Assembly (NCBI GenBank): GCA_910574475.1
Contig: CAJTAT010000007.1
Coordinates: forward strand, 62,001 to 126,000
DNA: 64,000 nucleotides
Reading direction: 5' to 3'
Origin: Clostridia bacterium
GTDB taxonomy: Bacteria; Bacillota; Clostridia; Lachnospirales; Lachnospiraceae
Part shown: piece by piece, positions 9,121 to 17,891 of the stretch
How the letters are laid out: every line of letters begins with the position of its first letter
Position numbering within the stretch: position 1 is the stretch's first letter
Notes under the pieces: generated by a model
The model's input: only the letters and a program-made list of their open reading frames with translations
The model's database searches: none
Told to the model about the DNA's origin: nothing
Position numbers and translations under genes: made by a program

Positions 9121-9555
9121 ATGCAAAAACTTTTATTTCAATGGATTCAGGACATTGCCTTCTACACACTTTTGATGGTAGTAGTCCTTAATGTTTTGCC
9201 AAAACAGAGTCAACAGAAATATTTGAAGTTTTTTATGGGAATTGTTCTGATTATTTTAGTGATATCTCCAGTATTGTCTTTTACAGGTTTGGACCAGAAG
9301 TTGGATGAGACTTATGTAAGACAGACTTATGATCAGGAACTTCAGGAATTTTTGAGACAGCAGGAGGCGATTGAAAAAGAGTACCAGGAGTATGTGAATG
9401 AGAAAATAGAGGAGGTCCAGCAAGAGGAGATAGAGGCCACCCAGGAGGAGGGAGACCCTATGAGGGAAGACCCCCAGGAAGGAGAAGAAATTGGAATTCC
9501 TGAAATCCTTATTCAAGTCGAAATCGGAGAACCCGAACAAGGGGAAGCTCCTTAA
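9121..9555 (+). CDS. spoIIIAF: Stage III sporulation protein AF
   Basis: A 144-residue protein with two N-terminal membrane helices (about residues 13-28 and 36-56) followed by a strongly acidic, glutamate-rich tail. The family's ring-forming domain normally follows the helices and is longer, so the C-terminal part here appears short and low-complexity. It overlaps the start of spoIIIAG by 65 bases in another frame. Confidence 0.9.
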   Translation: MQKLLFQWIQDIAFYTLLMVVVLNVLPKQSQQKYLKFFMGIVLIILVISPVLSFTGLDQKLDETYVRQTYDQELQEFLRQQEAIEKEYQEYVNEKIEEVQQEEIEATQEEGDPMREDPQEGEEIGIPEILIQVEIGEPEQGEAP

Positions 9556-10126
9556 AAAAGATCAGCTCATTATTTTTCTTCTCTTTGGCATACTATTACT
9601 TGTCATTGCGATTCCTGTTGAGCCAAAAAAGAAAAGTAAGGAAGCGAATGTTACCGAAAATCAGGAAATAGACTCTCAGGAGCAGGAAGGCATGGAAAAA
9701 GAAGGTGCTGTATCCACATCTTCCTATGAAGAACAGCAGGAGGCACGGCTTGAGGAAATCTTAAGAAAGGTAGAAGGAGTCGGGGAAGTAGAGGTTATGA
9801 TTACCCTACAGGCTTCCTCAGAAAAGGTGGTGGAAAAGGATCAGCCATCTACCAGTCAAGATGTGGAGGAACAGGACTCAGGAGGAGGGACTCGCAGCAC
9901 TCAGGATAGAAGTTGGTCAGAATCCACAGTTTACTGGGAGCAGGAGAATGGAAGTCGGACTCCCTATGTGATAAAGGAACTTAAGCCAAGAGTGGAGGGC
10001 GTTATTGTCATTGCCCAGGGAGGGGGAGATCCAGAGATAAAACAGAATATTATGGAGGCAGTTCAGGCATTATTTCCTGTTGAAGCACATAAAATTAAAA
10101 TAATGAAGATGGAGGGTTCAAAGTGA
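9491..10126 (+). CDS. spoIIIAG: Stage III sporulation protein AG
   Basis: A 211-residue single-pass protein (helix at about 26-42) with an extracytoplasmic domain. SpoIIIAG forms a large ring in the intermembrane space, related to secretion-system ring-building motifs. The start is TTG at 9491 with AAGGAG six bases upstream, inside the end of spoIIIAF; no later start keeps the membrane anchor with a ribosome site. The middle (about 75-160) is rich in E, Q, S and is probably disordered, followed by the conserved PYVIKELKPRVEGVIVIAQG segment. Confidence 0.93.
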   Translation: MEFLKSLFKSKSENPNKGKLLKKDQLIIFLLFGILLLVIAIPVEPKKKSKEANVTENQEIDSQEQEGMEKEGAVSTSSYEEQQEARLEEILRKVEGVGEVEVMITLQASSEKVVEKDQPSTSQDVEEQDSGGGTRSTQDRSWSESTVYWEQENGSRTPYVIKELKPRVEGVIVIAQGGGDPEIKQNIMEAVQALFPVEAHKIKIMKMEGSK

Positions 10127-10803
10127 AAAACATATTTAAGAAAAACCAGATGATAATTACCGCATTGGCGATTATGATTGCAGTGGCGGGGTACTTAAAT
10201 TATTCCGGCAGTAAGCTGGATTCTACCAAGGTCACGGCCAATACGGAGGCTTCTGCTGAAGAAGATGACAGTATTGCGGCAGATATCTCGGCTGAGGATA
10301 TGTATGCTCAGACGGGGCTAGAAGAGTTGCAATTCGCAGAGGGAGATATCGCAAGCCTGGACTTGGATGCTGAGGATTTAGACATGGCGGACGTGGGAGA
10401 GGATGAGAACCCAGGAGAAGCAGTCTTGGCCAGCACTACAGCAGGAGTTGGATTTGCTTCTGAAGCCAAGGTGACGCGAGAGCAGCTTCGCTCCAAGAAT
10501 AAGGAAATCCTTCTGGAGGTCATCAACAACACGAATATTTCCGATGCTCAGAAACAGGAAGCCATTGACAGCATGATTGAGCTGACAGACATCGCAGAAC
10601 GTGAATCTGCGGCAGAAATACTTCTTCAAGCCAAAGGCTTTGAAGATGTGGTAGTCAGCATCACAGATGGGCAGGCGGATGTGGTTGTGAACATGGCAGA
10701 AGTAGACGACTCCGGGCGTGCTCAAATCGAAGACATTGTAAAGAGAAAAACGGGAATCTCAGGAGAAAATATTGTAATCACCCCAGTTGCAACAGCAGAG
10801 TAA
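10123..10803 (+). CDS. spoIIIAH: Stage III sporulation protein AH
   Basis: SpoIIIAH is the mother-cell partner that binds forespore SpoIIQ across the intermembrane space. The product is 226 residues with a GTG start overlapping the spoIIIAG stop. It has a membrane helix at about 10-27, an acidic linker (30-105), and a C-terminal YscJ/FliF-like domain ending with NIVITPVA. It is the last gene of the operon; no clear terminator is seen before the IS element starting 32 bases downstream, which may have displaced it. Confidence 0.94.
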   Translation: MKNIFKKNQMIITALAIMIAVAGYLNYSGSKLDSTKVTANTEASAEEDDSIAADISAEDMYAQTGLEELQFAEGDIASLDLDAEDLDMADVGEDENPGEAVLASTTAGVGFASEAKVTREQLRSKNKEILLEVINNTNISDAQKQEAIDSMIELTDIAERESAAEILLQAKGFEDVVVSITDGQADVVVNMAEVDDSGRAQIEDIVKRKTGISGENIVITPVATAE

Positions 10804-10835
10804 CAGAGACGAAAGATGTGAAGCCAAAATGAAAA

Positions 10836-12722
10836 GGGGCTGTTGCAAAATAGATGAGTAATCATCTATGGAGCAATAGCTCCACTTTTATGTCAAAGAA
10901 TAGAAAAGCAGGCTCCGAAGAACCTGCCATTCATGGTATAATAAAATATGCCTAATAAATTAAAATACCATAAAGATTATACCGAATTTGGCGAGCCTTA
11001 TCAACTGGTTTTGCCATTAAATTTGGAAGGTCTCGTTCCTGATGATGATTCTGTAAGACTGCTGAGCCACGAATTGGAGGATCTCAATTACAGCTTGCTG
11101 TATCAGGCTTACTCTGCCAAAGGCAGAAATCCCGCAGTTGCTCCAAAGACCATGTTCAAGATCCTGACCTATGCTTATTCGCAAAATATCTATTCTTCCA
11201 GAAAAATTGAAACAGCCTGCCGCAGAGATATCAATTTCATGTGGTTACTGGCCGGACAGAAAGCACCCGACCACAGCACGATTGCAAGATTTCGTACAGG
11301 ATTCCTGGCAGAAGCCTGCGAAGACCTGTTTTATCAGATGGTACGCCGCCTGAACAAAATGGGCGAGTTATCAAAAGAGACGGTATTTATAGATGGGACG
11401 AAACTGGAAGCATGTGCCAATAAATACACATTTGTATGGAAGAAATCCGTTGGGAAAAGGGAAGAAAAGATGTTCCTAAAAATACAGGAGGCAGTCACTC
11501 ATCTGAATAATGACTACCTGCAGTCTTTCTGCATATCACAAGAAACCAGAGTCCAGGACCTAAAGGAGATCTGCCGTTTTCTGGAGCAGGTATGCGAAGA
11601 GCAGCATACTGTTTTTGTACATGGAAGAGGAAAACGTAAAACCCGAAACCAAAGGTATCTGGAATTGTTCCGTCGTTTTTTGGATCGTCAGACTGTTTAT
11701 GACTGGCACACAGCCAGCTTCCAGGGAAGAAATAATTATTGTAAAACCGATCCGGACGCTACATTTATGCATATGAAAGATGATCACATGAGAAATGCGC
11801 AATTGAAGCCAGGATATAACGTGCAAATCGGAGTAGACAGCGAATATATTGTTTCCGCAGATATTTTTCAGGACAGGAATGATGTCTGGACGTTGATCCC
11901 TTTCCTAAAAACAATGGAGGAGAAGCTTAGGTTCCGTTACCCAAGTGTAACTGCGGATTCGGGATATGAGAGCGAGGAAGGCTACACGTATCTAAGAGAG
12001 CAGAAGCAGAAACCATACATAAAGCCACAGACCTATGAGAAATGGAAAAAACGCAGTTTTAAACGAGATATCAGCAAACGGGAAAATATGGGATATGAAG
12101 AAACAACCGATACATATACCTGCCATGCTGGAAAGAAGCTAAAGCCGCTTTTCGTGAAAAAGCAGAAAAGTAAGAGCGGATATGAGTCAGAAGTAACGGT
12201 GTATGAATGTGAAGATTGTACGGTGTGTCCGCATAAGGAGAAATGCACCCGTGCCAAAGGGAACAAGCGGCTGTACATTTCCAAAAGTTTTTTAGAGAAG
12301 CGCCAAGAATCCTATGAAAATATCCTAAGCAAAAAAGGGATCCTATATCGGATGAACCGCTCGATACAAGTGGAAGGAGCGTTAGGGGTTCTAAAAAATG
12401 ACTATGAATTCCAAAGATTTCTACTCCGTGGGAAAACCAAAGTAAAACTGGAGATACTATTACTGTGTATGGGATATAATCTCAATAAGCTGCACGCAAA
12501 AATCCAGAATGAACGGACAGGAAGCCATCTGTTCCCGATAAAAGAAACCGCATAACGGCTTCCCAAGCCAAAAGCCTTATTAAAGTACGCAAAAAATCCG
12601 GAAAGAATCAGCAAACCAAAAGATTCTTTCTGGATTCTTGTATATATAGAGCGAGGGCATCGCTCAATCATCTAATTTGATGATTTTTGCAACACCCTCT
12701 ACTCATTCTTTTTTGCAGCCCC
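10836..12722. mobile_element. IS1182-family insertion sequence
   Basis: Left end GGGGCTGTTGCAAAATAGAT at 10836. The right end at 12722, read inward on the minus strand, is GGGGCTGCAAAAAAGAATGA, the same terminal repeat with a 3-base gap. Both ends are flanked by AAAA (10832-10835 and 12723-12726), a likely 4-bp target duplication. Hairpins lie inside each end: arms ATAGATGA/TCATCTAT on the left, and GAGGG...CCCTC with AATCATC/GATGATT on the right (12650-12698). One transposase ORF fills the interior. It looks intact. Confidence 0.85.
10948..12555 (+). CDS. IS1182-family transposase
   Basis: A 535-residue DDE transposase. The N-terminal DUF772-type region (about 30-130, with YAYSQNIYSSRKIE and DHSTIARFR) precedes the catalytic core. 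Plausible first aspartate: ETVFIDGTKLEA near residue 147. Second region: VTADSGYESEE near 330. A four-cysteine cluster (CEDCTVCPHKEKC, about 420-435) precedes the C-terminal part with VEGALGVLKNDYEF, whose glutamate would be the third acidic residue. A TATAAT lies only 5 bases before the ATG, so it is probably not this gene's promoter unless the message is leaderless. Confidence 0.92.
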   Translation: MPNKLKYHKDYTEFGEPYQLVLPLNLEGLVPDDDSVRLLSHELEDLNYSLLYQAYSAKGRNPAVAPKTMFKILTYAYSQNIYSSRKIETACRRDINFMWLLAGQKAPDHSTIARFRTGFLAEACEDLFYQMVRRLNKMGELSKETVFIDGTKLEACANKYTFVWKKSVGKREEKMFLKIQEAVTHLNNDYLQSFCISQETRVQDLKEICRFLEQVCEEQHTVFVHGRGKRKTRNQRYLELFRRFLDRQTVYDWHTASFQGRNNYCKTDPDATFMHMKDDHMRNAQLKPGYNVQIGVDSEYIVSADIFQDRNDVWTLIPFLKTMEEKLRFRYPSVTADSGYESEEGYTYLREQKQKPYIKPQTYEKWKKRSFKRDISKRENMGYEETTDTYTCHAGKKLKPLFVKKQKSKSGYESEVTVYECEDCTVCPHKEKCTRAKGNKRLYISKSFLEKRQESYENILSKKGILYRMNRSIQVEGALGVLKNDYEFQRFLLRGKTKVKLEILLLCMGYNLNKLHAKIQNERTGSHLFPIKETA

Positions 12723-12741
12723 AAAATTACAATACTATTAT
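12713..12741 (+). promoter_or_regulatory. Possible hybrid promoter across the IS right end
   Basis: TTGCAG (12713-12718) lies in the right terminal repeat of the IS. Exactly 17 bases later TATTAT (12736-12741) lies outside it. The -10 is good and the -35 weak (TTG conserved). It faces the ABC transporter gene at 12771. Confidence 0.35.
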
Positions 12742-12770
12742 CAAAAAAGCAGCAAAGGAGAATAAAAGAA

Positions 12771-13520
12771 ATGGCGACATTATTGGAAGCGAAAAATGTA
12801 ACAAAAATTTATGCAAAGTCACAGCACCCAAGCCTTAATAAAGTATCGTTCCGCGTAACGGACGGCGAATTTATTGCCATTATGGGGGCTTCCGGATCCG
12901 GAAAGACCACCTTGCTTAATGTTCTTTCTACGATTGATACACCCACAAGCGGCAGCATTACAATAAACGGTATCAATCTAAAAAATCTGACTGATTCCAA
13001 AGCAGCGGATTTTCGCAGGGATAATCTGGGTTTTATTTTCCAGGAATATCTGCTGTTAGACAGCCTTACTATTTTTGAGAATATCGCTGTTCCGCTGACT
13101 TTACAGAAACTTCCGCCTCAAAAAATAGAAAATATGATAAGGAGACTGGCGAAAAGCTTTGGTATTGACGCACAGTTAGAAAAATATCCAAGTGAGCTCT
13201 CAGGCGGGCAAAGGCAGCGTGCTTCCGCTCTAAGGGCTATTGTGAAACATCCAAGCATTTTATTTGCAGATGAACCGACCGGGGCATTGGATTCAAGTTC
13301 CGCAACAGATTTGCTGAACACTTTAAAGGAATCAAATGAGAGCCTCCATACTACGATACTAATGGTCACACATGATGCTTATGCTGCAAGTTTTGCTGAC
13401 CGCATCCTGATTTTTAAAGACGGCTGCATCATTCAGGAATTGTTGAAACAGAATGCTGACAGGCGTGCATTCTATGAATCCATTGCACTGGAAGTAGCAA
13501 AACTAGACACAGAAAGGTAG
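12771..13520 (+). CDS. BceA-like peptide ABC transporter, ATP-binding protein
   Basis: A 249-residue ATPase of the MacB/BceA class that pairs with FtsX-type permeases to remove antimicrobial peptides such as bacitracin from lipid targets. Walker A GASGSGKTT is near residues 38-46, signature LSGGQRQR, Walker B ILFADEPTG, and the H-loop VTHD follows. The start at 12771 has AAAGGAG 9 bases upstream; the longer frame begins inside the IS end and is not credible. The permease gene follows after 10 bases, then a histidine kinase and regulator. Confidence 0.9.
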   Translation: MATLLEAKNVTKIYAKSQHPSLNKVSFRVTDGEFIAIMGASGSGKTTLLNVLSTIDTPTSGSITINGINLKNLTDSKAADFRRDNLGFIFQEYLLLDSLTIFENIAVPLTLQKLPPQKIENMIRRLAKSFGIDAQLEKYPSELSGGQRQRASALRAIVKHPSILFADEPTGALDSSSATDLLNTLKESNESLHTTILMVTHDAYAASFADRILIFKDGCIIQELLKQNADRRAFYESIALEVAKLDTER

Positions 13521-13530
13521 GAAATCATTT

Positions 13531-15540
13531 ATGAACCATTTGTCTATGGCACTTAAGAACCTAAAAAATAATTTTTCCTTTTATGCCCTCTATTTATTAT
13601 CCATTTCCTTTGTAATTACTATTTTTTTTGCTTTCACTTCTTTTTCCATGAATAAAGTTATGCTTGAGAAAATATCAGGCGACGGGCGGGTGGAAACTAT
13701 GTGCAACACGATTTCTATGTTCCTTATGGCATTCGTTATTTTTTATATGTCCTATTCAAACCGTTTCTTCCTGCGCCGGCGCACAAAGGAATTAGGTATT
13801 TATGCATTATTAGGATATCGGAAATCCACAATACTGTCTTTGCTTACAGCAGAAAATCTGCTTTCCTGCTTTGGGGCTTTCGTAATCGGAATCCTTTTGG
13901 GCGGTCTGTTTCACAAAGGCATTGTGTTTGGCATTACAAAATTACTGGACTTGACAGTCAATCATTCAGAAATACCGTTTTTTAACCTGAATGCCATGGT
14001 AAAGACGGCTTGTTTTGTTTTTGCTATTATCATCATGTTATCGCTGTCCAACAGCAGATTTCTTTTTAAATCCTCCCTTATGGATTTAGTGCGGTTTGAA
14101 AAAAGTGCGGAAAAGCACACAAAGTTCCATGCCGTTCCTTCCATCATCGGGTTTGCATCTGTCATTTTGGGATACTGTATTGCCCTCGATATCCTGCGGG
14201 GCGAAAAATCTGTCTGGTTTTCAGTCGGGTTTTATGCTGTCGGAATGTTTACATTTACACTCATTCTTTTTGGGACAGTGCTTTTTATTGCAGCTTTTCT
14301 CCCTTATGCGGTACAGACCGGCAAGAAAAATAAGAAGAAATTTTATACGGAAACAAGAATCATTACTTCACCGGGGTTTATATACCGAATGCGCTCCAAT
14401 TCGAAAACGCTGATTATGCTCACATTACTGTCTGCCGCAACTTTGACTGTTTCCAGTGTTATGGCTCTCTCCCTGTATTATCCGATTGCAGCAGTATCCC
14501 GCATTGCGCCGTCAGAAATCGAGTGCCGTATTGAAAAAGAGAGGGATCTGTCCGCAATCATGGAGATCGTGAACAGCTATTCATCGGGAGATGATATTAC
14601 ATTCCTGCAGACCGATATTTATAAAGTTACGTCTACTGCCGGGCAGCTTCCCATGGAATACAGTGTCGGAACTTCCAAGGGAGATGCTGACAACGAAAAA
14701 ATCCTTCGGAATGCAGGTTTTGAATGTATCTCATATTCTGACTATACCGCCATTCTGAAAGCGCAAGGGCGGCAAAAGGCCTTGGAGCAATTTACAGCAT
14801 TAAACAGCAATGAGTGTATTTTTGTTAGATACCAGCCGGCTTCCGGCAAAGATGAAACAGGCAGCACCTATCCACTGCTCATAAACAATACTGAAATACC
14901 TGTCACTGTGACTATGACCACATTAGATAATCCGATTTCTTTTGCGAACAGTGTTGGCACTTTGATTGTAAGTGATAATTTATACAACATGATATCTGAA
15001 AATGCCGCCCCCGAAACGACAGTCTTAAGTATAAACGGAAGTTCCATAACAGGCAATGAGGATCTGTTTCAGGCGCTATCTGCATATTTGGATAAAAGTC
15101 CTTACCTGCAGGGGAATTCCCACAGGATACATGAAGTAGTTTCCCTAAGCAGTTCCACCTTCCTGCTGATAGGCTTTCTTGTGGTATTATTCTTTATCGC
15201 AACAGGAAGCATCCTATATTTTAATAATATTTCAGCCATAGCCGATTCAAAATCCGATTACGATATTCTTGTAAAAATGGGATATACGAACAGGAAGATT
15301 AAAAAAATCATCAGGAAACAGGCAATCACATTTTTTAGCATTCCGTTTCTGTTCGGATTGGCAGACTGTATCTTTGCCACATTCGTATACAAAACAGCCC
15401 TTATGCAGAACCTTTTGGCGAACAGTATTGCTTTATACGTCCCTGCGATATTAGCCATTGCGCTGACACTGATCATTTATCTGATTTATTACTGTATGAC
15501 TGTCCATACATGCTGTAAAATGGTTTTGAGAGAATTTTAG
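13531..15540 (+). CDS. BceB-like FtsX-type ABC permease
   Basis: A 669-residue permease with one N-terminal helix (18-38), two FtsX-like membrane blocks (about 50-260 and 535-650) and a large extracytoplasmic domain between (about 310-530). Length and layout match BceB (about 650 residues), whose external domain senses peptide and signals to a kinase. It follows the ATPase gene with an AGGAAATC-type site. Unlike classical Bce loci, the adjacent kinase is NarL-type, not the short BceS type. Confidence 0.9.
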   Translation: MNHLSMALKNLKNNFSFYALYLLSISFVITIFFAFTSFSMNKVMLEKISGDGRVETMCNTISMFLMAFVIFYMSYSNRFFLRRRTKELGIYALLGYRKSTILSLLTAENLLSCFGAFVIGILLGGLFHKGIVFGITKLLDLTVNHSEIPFFNLNAMVKTACFVFAIIIMLSLSNSRFLFKSSLMDLVRFEKSAEKHTKFHAVPSIIGFASVILGYCIALDILRGEKSVWFSVGFYAVGMFTFTLILFGTVLFIAAFLPYAVQTGKKNKKKFYTETRIITSPGFIYRMRSNSKTLIMLTLLSAATLTVSSVMALSLYYPIAAVSRIAPSEIECRIEKERDLSAIMEIVNSYSSGDDITFLQTDIYKVTSTAGQLPMEYSVGTSKGDADNEKILRNAGFECISYSDYTAILKAQGRQKALEQFTALNSNECIFVRYQPASGKDETGSTYPLLINNTEIPVTVTMTTLDNPISFANSVGTLIVSDNLYNMISENAAPETTVLSINGSSITGNEDLFQALSAYLDKSPYLQGNSHRIHEVVSLSSSTFLLIGFLVVLFFIATGSILYFNNISAIADSKSDYDILVKMGYTNRKIKKIIRKQAITFFSIPFLFGLADCIFATFVYKTALMQNLLANSIALYVPAILAIALTLIIYLIYYCMTVHTCCKMVLREF

Positions 15541-15568
15541 TTGTATGCACACAGGTAAATGATATAAT
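15541..15568 (+). promoter_or_regulatory. Promoter for the NarL-type two-component genes
   Basis: TTGTAT (15541-15546), 16-base spacer, TATAAT (15563-15568), starting directly after the permease stop codon. An AAGGGGG ribosome site follows before the ATG at 15595. The kinase and regulator may thus be expressed apart from the transporter. Confidence 0.55.
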
Positions 15569-15594
15569 TCAGGCATGGATAAGGGGGCAAAAAT

Positions 15595-17160
15595 ATGAAG
15601 CGCATTAATTCTAAGCTTTTGCTTTTTATAAACTCTACACTGCTTATAATATATATGGGGCTGCAAATAAACATTCAGATGCCTTGCAGTATCAGCAAAA
15701 TCGTATCAGTATTCCTGTCATCGCTGATGCTGATAGACGCTACTTATGTGAGTTCCTGCAATATCAGAGATAATAAAGCTATCTCTTTGTTTTGCGGTCT
15801 GCTGGCATTAGACAGTTGGTATATACTCCTTTCCGTTTCGGACAATGCTATAACAAATATTGCGTTTTATGCCTTAAGTCCAGTTATATGGTGCATTTTT
15901 ATCAATTTTATACTCGTGTTTTTATTTCAGGGAAGCGGTTATAAATTCAAAAAAGTAACAAACTTCTGCCTGACTGGAACCTGTATCTGCTCCCTTATCG
16001 GCATTTTTATATCAGACAATGTGTTTGCATTGTTGTATGGCATCCAGTTTTTTGCAAGCTGGCTTTGTTTCATTTTTGTTGTTGCTTACCATAGAAAAAG
16101 AGCTGCTTTTGTTCTGAAAGCAGAATGGAAGTCCATTCTGTTCTCTCTTGTGGTAATAATCATCTTATTCATTGCATACTGTCTTACCACAATGGGCATA
16201 AAAGGAAATCTTTCAAATTTTGGAGTGTATATCCCTGTCCTGCTTTTCTCCATGAGTATTCACGGTATTATACTAAAAGAGCATCGCAGTCTTCCATTAT
16301 CAGCCATATTTAGCAGTTTTCAGTTAATGTTGCTCCTGCTTTTCGGCGTTATCATTTGTGGTCTGATTACAATGACTCTGAGTATCGGCTGGTTATCTTT
16401 CCTTCTTATGTTGGACGCTATGTTTGCATTTATCTATGTCTGCAATATCATACTGGATTTTAATTTAAGGCAGGGAGGAGGCAACATGGTTATGGAAAGC
16501 AAATACAATGCCGCATTGGCACAGTTACAGCAGGAAGAGCAGATAAATCTTGAATTTTCAAATTTTCTTCATGATAATATTCTTCAAGACCTGCTTTCCA
16601 TAAAAAATATGATGCATAAATCAACAAGTCCTGATATACAGAAAATAATCACACAAACTCTTGATAATATGAACATCTATATCCGTGAGCAGATGCAGAA
16701 TTACCATCCTGTATTGCTATCAAAGCTTACTATAAAAGAGAATTATCAAAATTTGCTTGCATATATTGCGCAATCATTTCCTGATCGCCACGTCAGCATT
16801 GTTTTTGACTGTTCAGACTCTTTATTTTTAGTTCCGCCCTATGATATCTTCATATATCGGCTTTTGAAAGAACTCGTCACGAATGTTTATAAACACTCTA
16901 CGGGCGAAAAAGCATGGATAACGCTTACACAGGATCATGGAATGATAGTACTATGCGTAAAGGATAATGGGAGTGCTGATACCGACAGCCTCACCTATGC
17001 AGACTCGTCAAAACACAGAGGTCTTGCATTAAGCGCTGACCGTGTGCATAGCATGGACGGCACTGTAAGTATAACCCAAAATTTTCCACATGGAATCTGC
17101 GTCTGTATTAGACTGCCAATGAAAGGAGATGCTTCTTATCAATATTTTATTAGTCGATGA
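15595..17160 (+). CDS. Membrane sensor histidine kinase, HisKA_3 (NarL partner) type
   Basis: A 521-residue kinase. The first ~290 residues form eight or more hydrophobic helices with short loops, so sensing is probably within the membrane or through a partner. Then comes a dimerisation region with FLHDNILQDLL around residue 328, where the histidine matches HisKA_3 (His-Asp-x-x-x-Gln/Glu). A GHKL ATPase follows with an N-box ELVTNVYKHS and VKDNGS. It overlaps the regulator by 32 bases. Quinate-type or bacitracin ligand specificity cannot be read. Confidence 0.9.
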   Translation: MKRINSKLLLFINSTLLIIYMGLQINIQMPCSISKIVSVFLSSLMLIDATYVSSCNIRDNKAISLFCGLLALDSWYILLSVSDNAITNIAFYALSPVIWCIFINFILVFLFQGSGYKFKKVTNFCLTGTCICSLIGIFISDNVFALLYGIQFFASWLCFIFVVAYHRKRAAFVLKAEWKSILFSLVVIIILFIAYCLTTMGIKGNLSNFGVYIPVLLFSMSIHGIILKEHRSLPLSAIFSSFQLMLLLLFGVIICGLITMTLSIGWLSFLLMLDAMFAFIYVCNIILDFNLRQGGGNMVMESKYNAALAQLQQEEQINLEFSNFLHDNILQDLLSIKNMMHKSTSPDIQKIITQTLDNMNIYIREQMQNYHPVLLSKLTIKENYQNLLAYIAQSFPDRHVSIVFDCSDSLFLVPPYDIFIYRLLKELVTNVYKHSTGEKAWITLTQDHGMIVLCVKDNGSADTDSLTYADSSKHRGLALSADRVHSMDGTVSITQNFPHGICVCIRLPMKGDASYQYFISR

Positions 17161-17743
17161 CCACGCCCTATTTTCCAAAAGTCTGGAAATTGCATTATCA
17201 GACTACCCGGAAATAAAAACCTTTAAAAGTATCCATGATATTTCCCTATTGGATAAATTCATTGAAGAAGATGCCCCGGACATCCTGCTCATGGATATCA
17301 ATTTAAAAAATATATCATCCGAAGACGGTTTGGAATTAGCAAAGCAGATATTATCCAATTATCCAGAGCAAAAAATTGTTATCCTGTCTGGATACGATCT
17401 TCCGGTATATCGCAACGAAGCCAAAAAAATCGGGGCAAAAGGATTTATCAACAAAAATACAGAACCGGAAAAGCTGATCGCTTTTCTTTCACAGATCATG
17501 CAGGGAAAATTTATCTTCAACGGTTCCATTCCATTTTTAGAGGAATTAACGGACTGTGAAAAACAGATTTTGCAGCTTATAGCAGACGGCAGAAAACGGA
17601 AAGAGATTGCAGGCACGCTTTATATCAGCGAACGTACCCTTTCTAATCATTTACAGCATATATTTGAAAAACTTGATGTCTCCTCCTCTGTCGAAGCTGT
17701 AACCAAGGCGATTCAATTAGGATACCTCCCGCCGCTTTGTTAA
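17129..17743 (+). CDS. NarL/LuxR-family response regulator
   Basis: A 204-residue regulator: receiver domain with DDH near residues 10-12, phospho-acceptor Asp in ILLMDINL (about 56), and a C-terminal LuxR-type helix-turn-helix (RKRKEIAGTLYISERTLSNHLQ in two pieces around 150-175). AAGGAG directly abuts the annotated ATG with no spacer, which is unusual. The family normally begins at the residue now 4th (INILLVDDH), encoded by ATC at 17138, nine bases from AAGGAG. The start is therefore uncertain by a few codons. Confidence 0.88.
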   Translation: MLLINILLVDDHALFSKSLEIALSDYPEIKTFKSIHDISLLDKFIEEDAPDILLMDINLKNISSEDGLELAKQILSNYPEQKIVILSGYDLPVYRNEAKKIGAKGFINKNTEPEKLIAFLSQIMQGKFIFNGSIPFLEELTDCEKQILQLIADGRKRKEIAGTLYISERTLSNHLQHIFEKLDVSSSVEAVTKAIQLGYLPPLC

Positions 17744-17891
17744 TTTCGATTCCTGCCATAATCTTCTCCATCAAAACTACAGTCAGGATTGTTATGGAAA
17801 TCACAAAATCAAGGTTGAAGGCCACTTGCCTTGGTGGTATACTTCGTCCATAACGATTTTTACTTATGGAGCGGAGGAAGGAGATAAAACC

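Noticed and set aside
10937-10942. TATAAT before the transposase as its promoter
   Set aside because: It is 5 bases from the ATG with no -35, so it would need a leaderless message.
12650-12698. IS right end at the CCCTC hairpin near 12698
   Set aside because: First taken as the terminus, but the terminal repeat matching the left end, plus the AAAA duplication, lies at 12722.
12687-12770. Longer N-terminus of the BceA-like ATPase
   Set aside because: Those codons lie in the IS right end and intergenic spacer; AAAGGAG supports 12771.
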